From CATQHP01 sp965214915 (lineage in GTDB: Bacteria > Acidobacteriota > Terriglobia > Bryobacterales > UBA6623): a DNA stretch of 64,000 nt. Below the pieces are notes generated by a model. That model was not told the origin of the DNA. It did not search any database and worked only from the letters and a program-made list of their open reading frames with translations. The stretch's first letter is position 1. Each line of letters opens with the position of its first letter. This document shows positions 28,580 to 36,078 of the stretch, piece after piece. A program made the position numbers and the translations under genes. The stretch spans positions 1,488,001 to 1,552,000 of the forward strand of contig CBDCCP010000001.1 of the NCBI GenBank assembly GCA_965214915.1. The letters are read 5' to 3'.

Positions 28580-30439
28580 ATGCGGCGCCGATTCCTCATC
28601 CCGTTAGCGCTGGCGTTCTCCTGTACGATACCCCCCGAAATGGCGGACATCCAAGACGATTCGCGAACCGACCATCATTCCTACGCCAATTTCGAAGCCG
28701 TAAGGGTCAAGCACGTCGGCCTCGATCTCGATGTAGATTTCGAGTCCGGGAAGCTGCGGGGCAGCGCCGCGCTGCAACTCGAAGGCGCCGCCGACCGCCT
28801 GGTACTGGATACGAAGACTTTGACGATCGAGCGGGTCGAAACCTCGTCCGGCGGTGGGTCTTTCCGCGAAACCTCTTTCGAGCTTGGAGACGCGGACCCG
28901 GTTCTCGGCGCGCCGCTGACAATCCGGCTCGACGGAGCGGACCGCGTGCGGGTGCATTACGCGACCGACCCGGGCGCGACCGGTCTGCAGTGGCTCGAAC
29001 CTCATCAAACCGCCGGCAAGAAATCGCCGTTTCTCTTCACGCAATCGCAGGCCATCCATGCGCGCACGTGGATTCCCCTACAGGACACGCCGGCGGTTCG
29101 CGCCACGTATTCGGCGACGATCCGAACGCCCCAGGACGTTCTTGCGGTGATGAGCGCGGAGATGGAATCCGGCGCCGGACGGAGCGGCGAATACCGCTTC
29201 GAGATGCCCCAGGCGATACCGTCCTATCTCATCGCCTTGGCGGTCGGCGACCTGGTCTTCGAACCGATGAGCGAGCGCACCGGCATTTATGCCGAGCCCT
29301 CGGTCGCCAAGGCCGCCGCCGCCGAATTCGAAGACACCGAGAGCATGATGAAGGCCGTGGAGAAACTCTACGGCCCCTACCGTTGGGGACGCTACGATAT
29401 CCTCGTCCTGCCGCCCAGTTTTCCATTCGGCGGTATGGAAAACCCGCGCCTGACTTTCGTCACCCCCACCGTCATCGCAGGCGACAAAAGCCTGGTCAAC
29501 CTGATCGCGCACGAGCTTGCGCACTCCTGGTCGGGTAACTTGGTCAGCAACGCCACTTGGCGCGACTTCTGGCTCAACGAGGGATTCACGATGTACCTGG
29601 AAGAACGCATCCAGGAACTCGTTTACGGCCCCGAACGCGCCGCCATGGAAACCGTGCTCGAAATCGAGGGGCTCAAGGAGGAGATGGCCTCACTCGACGA
29701 CCGCGACGAAATCCTGCACGTCGACCTCGCCGGCCGCGACCCCGACGAAGGCTTTACCGGAGTCCCCTACGTCAAAGGCGCGATGTTCCTGCGCACCGTG
29801 GAAAAACTTGTCGGCCGCGAGGCATTCGATCCGTTCCTGCGGAACTACTTCGACGAATTCGCCTTCCAGAGCATTACTACGGCGGACTTCGCCGACTATC
29901 TGCAAGCCAATCTGCTGCACGCCCGGCCCGCCGTTGCGAAAAAGATCGACATCGAGGAATGGATCGAGAAGCCCGGCCTGCCCGAGCGCCGCCACGAACC
30001 CGTCTCCGACGCATTCGAGAAAATCGAAGCCCACGCTGCGGAGTGGCTCGAAGGGGCGGTATCCGCGGAAGCGCTCCCTACCGGCGGCTGGACCACGCAG
30101 CACTGGCTGCACTTCCTGCGAACGCTTCCCGACGAGCTTGCGGCCGGGCGCATGGCCGAGCTCGACCGCGCGTTCCGCCTGACCGCTTCCGGGAACTCCG
30201 AAATCCTGTGCCAATGGCTGATCATGTCGGTGCGCAACGACTATGCCGCCGCCGACCCGGCGACGGCAAAATTCCTGACCGCGGTCGGCCGGCGCAAGTT
30301 CCTCAAACCGCTTTACGAAGAATTGGCCAAAACCGAGCGAGGCAAGCAGCGGGGACTCGAAATCTATCGCGCGGCCCGCCCCGGCTACCACCCGATTGCA
30401 AGCAATACGATAGACGCCATCCTCGGTTGGCCGGAATAG
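28580..30439 (+). CDS. M1 family aminopeptidase (leukotriene A4 hydrolase-like)
   Basis: 619 residues from ATG 28580 (another ATG at 28565). The N-terminus MRRRFLIPLALAFSC reads as an export signal, perhaps a lipobox. Zinc-peptidase motifs are complete: GGMENP for substrate N-terminus recognition and H311-E-L-A-H315 with the third ligand E334 in NEGFT. After the catalytic domain comes a helical C-terminal domain (about 460-615), as in leukotriene A4 hydrolases. It would cleave N-terminal residues from peptides outside the cytoplasm. An isolated gene upstream of bioB. Confidence 0.92.
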   Translation: MRRRFLIPLALAFSCTIPPEMADIQDDSRTDHHSYANFEAVRVKHVGLDLDVDFESGKLRGSAALQLEGAADRLVLDTKTLTIERVETSSGGGSFRETSFELGDADPVLGAPLTIRLDGADRVRVHYATDPGATGLQWLEPHQTAGKKSPFLFTQSQAIHARTWIPLQDTPAVRATYSATIRTPQDVLAVMSAEMESGAGRSGEYRFEMPQAIPSYLIALAVGDLVFEPMSERTGIYAEPSVAKAAAAEFEDTESMMKAVEKLYGPYRWGRYDILVLPPSFPFGGMENPRLTFVTPTVIAGDKSLVNLIAHELAHSWSGNLVSNATWRDFWLNEGFTMYLEERIQELVYGPERAAMETVLEIEGLKEEMASLDDRDEILHVDLAGRDPDEGFTGVPYVKGAMFLRTVEKLVGREAFDPFLRNYFDEFAFQSITTADFADYLQANLLHARPAVAKKIDIEEWIEKPGLPERRHEPVSDAFEKIEAHAAEWLEGAVSAEALPTGGWTTQHWLHFLRTLPDELAAGRMAELDRAFRLTASGNSEILCQWLIMSVRNDYAAADPATAKFLTAVGRRKFLKPLYEELAKTERGKQRGLEIYRAARPGYHPIASNTIDAILGWPE

Positions 30440-30496
30440 CCTTGCGTCTTCGCTCCTCGCCGCGCGGCGTGGCGGGCTCCCGCGGTCTTGCCGTCC

Positions 30497-30535
30497 GGAG
30501 GCTCTTTGCTATCCGCTATTCACTATCTACTGGCG
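30497..30535 (+). repeat. Short intergenic repeat, copy 4 (three heptamers)
   Basis: Three tandem heptamers: CTATCCG (30509-30515), CTATTCA (30516-30522) and CTATCTA (30523-30529), ending in CTGG. It lies in the leader of the biotin operon. Confidence 0.6.
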
Positions 30536-30566
30536 CAAGCCTGGTTGCATACGATAATGGTTCGAG

Positions 30567-31547
30567 ATGATCCGCCACGATTGGACACTGGACGAAATTC
30601 GAGAGATTCACGCTCTGCCGCTGCCCGACTTGATTTACCGGGCGCAGACCGTTCACCGCGCCCATCACCGCCCCGATGAGGTCCAGGGCTGCGTCCTGTT
30701 GAGCATCAAGACCGGCAATTGCCCGGAAGACTGCGCCTACTGCCCGCAATCGGCCCACTACAAAACCGACGTCCAAGCAGAAGCGCTCTTAAGCATTGAC
30801 GAAACGCTGGCCGGCGCCCGCCGGGCCAAGGAATCGGGCGCCACCCGCTTTTGCATGGGCGCCGCTTGGCGGGACGCGCCTCAAGGAGCGGAATTCGACC
30901 GGGTCGTCGAGATGGTGCGCGGCGTGCGCGCGATGGGATTGGAAGCTTGCTGCACGCTGGGAATGCTCACCCAGGAGCAAGCCGACCGCCTGGGCGAAGC
31001 CGGCCTGACGGCCTACAACCACAACCTCGACACCAGCCCGGAATTCTACGGCAGCATCGTCACCACCCGCACCTACCAAGACCGCCTCGACACCCTTGAG
31101 CGGGTCCGCAACGCCGGCGTCACCGTCTGCTGCGGCGGCATCATCGGCATGGGCGAAAGCATCGACGACCGCCTGCGCCTGCTGCAGCAACTCGCAACCC
31201 AAGACCCACACCCAGAAAGCGTGCCCATCAACAGTCTCGTCCGGGTCGCGGGCGCCCCGCTGTTCGACCGGCCGGCCGTCGATCCAATCGAATTCGTGCG
31301 GACGATCGCCACCGCCCGCATACTCATGCCGCGCTCGATGGTGCGGCTCTCCGCAGGCCGCCTTTCATTGTCGGAGGAAGGCCAGGCGCTCTGCTTCCTG
31401 GCGGGCGCCAATTCGATCTTCATGGGCGAAAAATTGTTGACCACCCCCAACCCGGGCATCGGCGACGACGAACGTTTGCTCAACCGCATGGGCATGCGGC
31501 TCTGCGCCGAGCCCGTAACGGAGACGCCCGCTCCGGCGGCAGCGTGA
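30567..31547 (+). CDS. bioB: Biotin synthase
   Basis: 326 residues. Radical SAM enzyme that inserts sulfur into dethiobiotin. The cluster motif CPEDCAYC (CxxxCxxC) is present, followed by family blocks GAAWRDAP, YNHNLDTSPEFYG, CCGGIIGMGES, and MPRSMVRLSAGR. Length is normal. Its stop overlaps the start of bioF by one or four bases, and bioF overlaps bioD, so this is a tight biotin operon. bioA and the pimeloyl genes are not in the window. Confidence 0.96.
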   Translation: MIRHDWTLDEIREIHALPLPDLIYRAQTVHRAHHRPDEVQGCVLLSIKTGNCPEDCAYCPQSAHYKTDVQAEALLSIDETLAGARRAKESGATRFCMGAAWRDAPQGAEFDRVVEMVRGVRAMGLEACCTLGMLTQEQADRLGEAGLTAYNHNLDTSPEFYGSIVTTRTYQDRLDTLERVRNAGVTVCCGGIIGMGESIDDRLRLLQQLATQDPHPESVPINSLVRVAGAPLFDRPAVDPIEFVRTIATARILMPRSMVRLSAGRLSLSEEGQALCFLAGANSIFMGEKLLTTPNPGIGDDERLLNRMGMRLCAEPVTETPAPAAA

Positions 31548-32686
31548 TGGACGGCGCACTCGAAAGGCGCATTCGATCCCGCCTGGCGGCGCTCGAGAGC
31601 AGCGGCCTTGCGCGCTCCCTCGCCCCGCCCCGGGGCATCGACCTCTCATCCAACGATTACCTCGGCTTGGCGCATCATCCGCGCCTCAAGAGGCGATTCG
31701 CCGCGGCGGTCGAGAAATTGGGCGTCGGCTCCACGGCGTCGCGGCTGCTGCGAGGACACCGAGATGCCTTCCATCATGTCGAGGAACGTTTCGCCCGCTG
31801 GAAAGGGGCCGAATCGGCGCTCTACTTCAGCACCGGCTGGGCGGCCAATCTGGGCATGCTGACGACTTTCCTCGAAGAAGGGGACCTGGTCTTCTCCGAC
31901 GCCCTGAACCACGCCAGCATTATCGACGGCATCCGCCTGTCGAAGGCCCGCCGCGTCATCTTTCCCCACGCCGACTCCGCCGCGCTCGAGCGGCTCCTCG
32001 ACCGGGAACCCTGCGCCGGCCGGCGGTTCGTCGTCACCGAATCCCTGTTCGGCATGGACGGCGACCGCGCGCCGCTCGCCGACTACGCGCGGCTCCGCTC
32101 CAAACACGACTTCTCGCTGATTGTGGACGAGGCTCATGCCGTCGGAGTCTTCGGCGCAAGCGGCAGCGGCTTGATCGAGGAGTCGGGCTGCGCCGCGAGC
32201 GTCTTGCTCTCGGTCAACACCGCCGGCAAAGCGTTGGGCGTCGCCGGAGCGTTCGTGTGCGGGCCCGCTTGGGCAACGAACTACCTGATTCAAACGGCCC
32301 GGCCGTTCATTTTCTCCACCGCGCCCCCGCCCGCCGTGGCCGAAGCGATCGACGAAGCGCTGGACCTGGTTGCGCAAGAACCCGACTTGCGCCGCCGGGT
32401 GCGCAGCCTCGCCCGGAATCTCAGACAACGGCTGGACATCCCGCCGGACGATGCTCCGATCCTGCCCATCGTGCTCGGCGGGAACGAAGCCGCGGTCGAA
32501 GCCGCCGCCCGCCTGCAGAGCGCCGGCTACGATGTCCGCGCCATTCGTCCGCCGACCGTGCCCGCCGGAACGGCCCGCCTGCGCGTATCGCTCAATGCAA
32601 GGCTGACCGCAGGCGAAGTCGACCGCTTCGCGTCGATCCTCCAAAAAGAACTGAGCGAGGTCGCAGCGTGCGCGGCGTCTTCGTAA
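31547..32686 (+). CDS. bioF: 8-amino-7-oxononanoate synthase
   Basis: About 379 residues from ATG 31547 (a GTG at 31544 is an alternative; both overlap the bioB stop). PLP-dependent condensation of pimeloyl-ACP/CoA with alanine. Visible blocks: SSNDYLGLAHHPRLK, GVGSTASRLLRGH, VDEAHAVGVFG with the PLP-binding Asp, and NTAGKALGVAGAF with the PLP lysine. The last motif lacks the common TLSKA form, but the Lys is in place. Its 3' end overlaps bioD by 19 bases. Confidence 0.92.
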   Translation: MDGALERRIRSRLAALESSGLARSLAPPRGIDLSSNDYLGLAHHPRLKRRFAAAVEKLGVGSTASRLLRGHRDAFHHVEERFARWKGAESALYFSTGWAANLGMLTTFLEEGDLVFSDALNHASIIDGIRLSKARRVIFPHADSAALERLLDREPCAGRRFVVTESLFGMDGDRAPLADYARLRSKHDFSLIVDEAHAVGVFGASGSGLIEESGCAASVLLSVNTAGKALGVAGAFVCGPAWATNYLIQTARPFIFSTAPPPAVAEAIDEALDLVAQEPDLRRRVRSLARNLRQRLDIPPDDAPILPIVLGGNEAAVEAAARLQSAGYDVRAIRPPTVPAGTARLRVSLNARLTAGEVDRFASILQKELSEVAACAASS

Positions 32687-33312
32687 CCGGCACGGATACC
32701 GGCGTCGGCAAAACCGTCGTCTCCGCCGTCCTGGTGAGCGCCCTGCGGCGCAGCCGCGCCGTAGGTTACTGGAAGCCCGTCCAGACCGGCATCGAAGAAG
32801 ACGACGACACGGCCGAGGTCGCCAGGCTGGCAAGCTGCGCGCCTCAAGAAATCTGCAACGAAGGTATCCGTCTGGAGCGGCCGCTGTCCCCTCATCTGTC
32901 GGCCCGGCTGGCCGGCCGCCGCATCCGCCTGGATCGATTGGTCGCCATAAAGAATCGCCTGGCGCCCGACCGTTGCTGGGTCGTCGAAGGCGCCGGGGGT
33001 CTCCTCGTGCCGCTGAACGATAGGCGTCTGATCTCCGACCTCATCGCAGCGGTCGGCTTGCCGGTTGTGGTCGCGGCGCGCTCGGGACTGGGAACGATCA
33101 ACCACACGCTGCTGACCGTCGAGGCCCTGCGCCGCCGCAGCCTGGAAGTCGCCGGCGTGGCGATGGTCGGCGAGCCGAACGCCGAAAATCGTCTTGCAAT
33201 CGAAACTTATGGGCAAGTCCGGGTTCTAGGCGAGATCCCCTGTCTCATTTCCGTTGACCCCGCCGCGGTCGAAGCGCTGGCGGCCTCATGGAACGCCGAC
33301 CGGCTCCTGTAG
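32668..33312 (+). CDS. bioD: Dethiobiotin synthetase
   Basis: 214 residues from GTG 32668, which lies inside the end of bioF. The GTG is chosen because it is followed at once by the family's N-terminus, VFVTGTDTGVGKT, containing the P-loop. YWKPVQTG and VVEGAGGLLVPL are the other conserved blocks. BioD closes the ureido ring using CO2 and ATP. The frame is open far upstream, but that part only shadows bioF. The TAG stop is also the first three bases of a short intergenic repeat. Confidence 0.92.
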   Translation: MRGVFVTGTDTGVGKTVVSAVLVSALRRSRAVGYWKPVQTGIEEDDDTAEVARLASCAPQEICNEGIRLERPLSPHLSARLAGRRIRLDRLVAIKNRLAPDRCWVVEGAGGLLVPLNDRRLISDLIAAVGLPVVVAARSGLGTINHTLLTVEALRRRSLEVAGVAMVGEPNAENRLAIETYGQVRVLGEIPCLISVDPAAVEALAASWNADRLL

Positions 33313-33346
33313 CGGTCCTTTGCGTTGCTCTTCACTCTTCACCGGC
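33310..33346 (+). repeat. Short intergenic repeat, copy 5 (degenerate)
   Basis: AGCGGTCCTT core followed by TTCACTC and TTCACCGG, a degenerate form of the heptamer tail. It begins at the stop codon of bioD. Confidence 0.45.
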
Positions 33347-33376
33347 CTCGCCGCCGGATTATCATGAAGGTTCGTC

Positions 33377-33574
33377 ATGTTCGGCTCCTCCCCTACGATC
33401 AAACTCGAACCGGCCTTGTTCGCACGCGTTCGGCGCTGCGCCGAGGCGGGCGGTTATTCATCCCCGCAGGAGTTCGTCGAGCATGTGCTCGAAAAAGAGC
33501 TCGCGCAAATCGAGGACGGCGCCTCCGATGAAGAGATCATGCAGAAGTTGCAAGGTCTCGGCTACCTCGAATAA
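33377..33574 (+). CDS. Small ribbon-helix-helix-like protein
   Basis: 65 residues: a beta-strand-like start (TIKLEP), then two helices (LFARVRRCAEAGGY and PQEFVEHVLEKELAQIE). This is the layout of MetJ/Arc-type ribbon-helix-helix DNA-binding proteins and antitoxins. No toxin gene follows; the next gene, three bases after the stop, encodes a membrane protein. It may regulate that gene, which is inference from spacing. Confidence 0.5.
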   Translation: MFGSSPTIKLEPALFARVRRCAEAGGYSSPQEFVEHVLEKELAQIEDGASDEEIMQKLQGLGYLE

Positions 33575-33577
33575 ACC

Positions 33578-34393
33578 GTGATCGTCGATCTGCTCAACGG
33601 TCTGCTGCGCGCGCTCGTTGCAGGTTATGCCGGTGTATTCGAGCGCTTAGGCCCCATGCCTGGGTTGGCGCTGCTGTCGATCCTGATCGGCATCGCCATG
33701 CTCTGGGTCGTGGGGAAAACGTCGAATCAGCGCGCCGTCGAACGCGCCAAGAAACGCATGCAGGCGCACCTGCTGGAGATGCGCCTTTTCGGCGACGACC
33801 CCGGCCTGTTGCTGCGGGCGCAGAAGGATCTGATCCTCAACAATGTCAAATACATCGCGCACATGTTCAGACCGGCGCTTGTTTTGGCCGCGCCCTTGGT
33901 CGTCCTGTACGGCCATCTCGACGCCGTTTACGGACGCCGGCCGCTGCGGGTGGGAGAAGCGGCGCTCGCAACGGCCAAAATGGACCTGTCAGGCGCCGCG
34001 CCGCGCCTGACGGCTTCCGCTGGCATTGCAGTCGAAACCGCCGCGGTTCGCGCGCCGTACGCCGGCGAAGTCAGTTGGCGCGTGAGGGCCGTCGGCGCAG
34101 GCGCGGCCGAGTTGACTCTGCAGTCGCAGCACGGCGAGTTGCGCAAAAGCGCCGTCGTCGGCGACGGTTTCGGCTACGTGTCGCAACGCCGGGCGGGCTC
34201 CTGGTGGCAGCGGCTGTTGCCGGCGTCCGGCGAGGACGGATACGAATCCGCTGCAGTCGAGTGGCTCGAAATCCAGTACCCCGCGCGAGAAATCGGCTTC
34301 GGCTCGTGGACGACGCATTGGGTCGTCTGGTTCCTGCTCATCTCGATTCTCACGGCCTACCTGCTCAAGGGCTTCTTCGGCATCGTCTTGTAG
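33578..34393 (+). CDS. Membrane protein, possibly Oxa1-superfamily-like
   Basis: 271 residues from a GTG start. Hydrophobic segments near 28-46, 97-113 and 248-270 are separated by a basic amphipathic region (VERAKKRMQAHLLEMRL) and an extracytoplasmic beta-rich domain (about 120-240). The first TM, basic coiled segment, second TM arrangement resembles small Oxa1/YidC relatives (DUF106/EMC3 type), but sequence support is thin. The gene follows the small ribbon-helix-helix-like gene by three bases, so they are probably co-expressed. Function is unknown. Confidence 0.5.
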   Translation: MIVDLLNGLLRALVAGYAGVFERLGPMPGLALLSILIGIAMLWVVGKTSNQRAVERAKKRMQAHLLEMRLFGDDPGLLLRAQKDLILNNVKYIAHMFRPALVLAAPLVVLYGHLDAVYGRRPLRVGEAALATAKMDLSGAAPRLTASAGIAVETAAVRAPYAGEVSWRVRAVGAGAAELTLQSQHGELRKSAVVGDGFGYVSQRRAGSWWQRLLPASGEDGYESAAVEWLEIQYPAREIGFGSWTTHWVVWFLLISILTAYLLKGFFGIVL

Positions 34394-34417
34394 CAGTCTC
34401 TGAGTTCTTGCCGCCCC

Positions 34418-34460
34418 GCGCAGCGGTCTTTTGCGTCGCTCTCCACTCCCCACTTACTTA
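34418..34460 (+). repeat. Short intergenic repeat, copy 6
   Basis: GCGCAGCGGTCTT core followed by a CTCTCCACTCCCCAC tail, a degenerate heptamer array. It lies between the stops of two convergent genes and partly overlaps the end of der. Confidence 0.5.
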
Positions 34461-35768
34461 CGTTTCAGCTTCGAGCGCACGACGATCGGCGTCCCCTCGA
34501 AGCCGAAAGCGGCGCGCAGCCGATTGATCAGATACCGCTCCAACCCGAAGTGGAAGGGCTCCGGCCGATTGGTGAAAAACACGAAAGTCGGCGGCGCGAC
34601 GCCGGCCTGCGTGACATACGAGATCTTCGGTTTGCGGTAGCCCGGCACGGTTACGCGCTCGAAATCGACCTCGGCCAGAAAGCGGTTCAACTCGGCGGTG
34701 GGGATGCGCCGCCGCGCGGCGGCATTGCCCTTCAACACGAGCGGAAACAGATTTTCGAGGCGCTCGCCCGTGAGCGCCGAGACGAACGCGACTGGGGCAT
34801 AGTCGAGAAACTTGAGTTGCTCGCGGACATGCCGGCGGAACTCGGCCTGAGCGGTTTCGCTCAAGTCCCACTTGTTGACGACGATGACGCAAGCCTTGCC
34901 GGCTTCATGCGCGTAGCCGGCGATATTCGCGTCGAGCGCGGTGACGCCTTCCAGCGGCTCGACCAGCAGCAGCGCCGCATCGGCCAGGCGCAGATGGCGG
35001 CGCGCCATGACCACGCTGAGCTTCTCAGCCATGCGCGTCGTCTTGCCCTTGCGGCGGATTCCGGCGGTGTCCACAAAAACAAAACGGCGGCCGCGGCGGA
35101 CGACCGCGGCGTCGACCGCATCGCGGGTGGTCCCCGGAACCGCGGAAACGATGGCGCGTCCCTGCCCCGTAAGGCGATTCAACAGCGTTGATTTGCCGGT
35201 GTTCGGCCTCCCGATGATCGCCACCCGGATGGGGCGGCCTTCTTCGCCGGAATCCTCGACGCGCGGGAATTCCTTGGTAGCCGTTTGCAGCAATTGCTCG
35301 ATGCCGCGGCCGTGCTCCGCGGAAACGCCGACCACGTCGGCGAAGCCCAACTCGTAAAACGAACCGGCAAGGCCGTCGAGAGCTTCCGTATCGCACTTGT
35401 TGACCGCGACCGTCACCGCGCGCCCCAAGCGCCGCAGGAACCCGGCAAGGTCGCGGTCGGCCGGCGTCAACTCGCTGCGGCCGTCGATGACAAAAACCAC
35501 GTGATCGGCCGCCGCGGCCGCGGCGCGGACCTGCTTGCTGACGAGTTGCGGAAAAAACGCCCTCTTCGCCGAAGGTCAGGCCGCCCGTGTCGGTGACCTC
35601 GAACGGCTTGCCGTTCCAGGCCGCCGGCAGACGGATGCGGTCGCGCGTGATGCCCGGTTCGTCGCCCGTGATCGAGCGCCGCGAACGGGTAATACGGTTG
35701 AAAAGCGTGGACTTGCCGACGTTCGGGCGCCCGACGATGACCAACTGCGGGCGCTCGGCGGCAGCCAT
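34454..35768 (-). CDS. der: Ribosome-associated GTPase Der (EngA), frameshifted
   Basis: Two frames together encode a full Der (about 437 residues). The N-terminal part, from ATG 35768, has GRPNVGKST and DTGGLTFGEEGVF. The rest, in the +1 frame, has VIDGRSELTPADRD, NKCD, the second G domain GRPNTGKST, DTAGIRRKG, NKWD, and the C-terminal KH-like domain (KISYVTQAG). Der has two G domains and acts in 50S subunit assembly. The shift falls at a run of six A (35552-35557, plus strand). Removing one base gives VFPQLVSKQVRAAA and restores the frame. Since der is normally essential, a homopolymer sequencing error is more likely than real loss. Confidence 0.88.
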
Positions 35769-36078
35769 TACCGTGATCCTAGCACCGGCGCAATCCGCGC
35801 CGAGGGCGTGACAAAACGGGCGGCCGGCGATTTGGGCGGCGTATCGCGATGACCGAGGTGAAGCAGGATATTTTCGATGCGCTCGATGCAAAGTGCGGGC
35901 AGACGGCGAATCGGCAAACCGCAGTCGTCGGCAGCACCGTTATTGGAAATTATTCGATGAAAAAGGTCAGCTCTCAGCCTTGCAACGTAAAAATATTTCC
36001 AATAATGAAAATAATGTAAAATACCCAAGAAAGAAAGCGAAGACAGCGCGCTGCCGGTCTCTTGTTGCCTCTTGACGC
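35769..36078. other. AT-rich intergenic region
   Basis: About 310 bases upstream of both der and the large NHL-repeat gene, which point away from each other. The stretch 35938-36025 is much richer in A/T than the rest of the window. It contains a perfect 11-bp inverted repeat listed separately. No gene is convincing here; the short frames on both strands have no recognisable product. Confidence 0.5.
35940..36005. repeat. AT-rich inverted repeat
   Basis: TTATTGGAAAT (35940-35950) and ATTTCCAATAA (35995-36005) are perfect inverted repeats separated by 44 bases. They could be paired operator sites or the arms of a large hairpin between two divergent genes. The base composition contrasts with the flanks. 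Confidence 0.5.
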
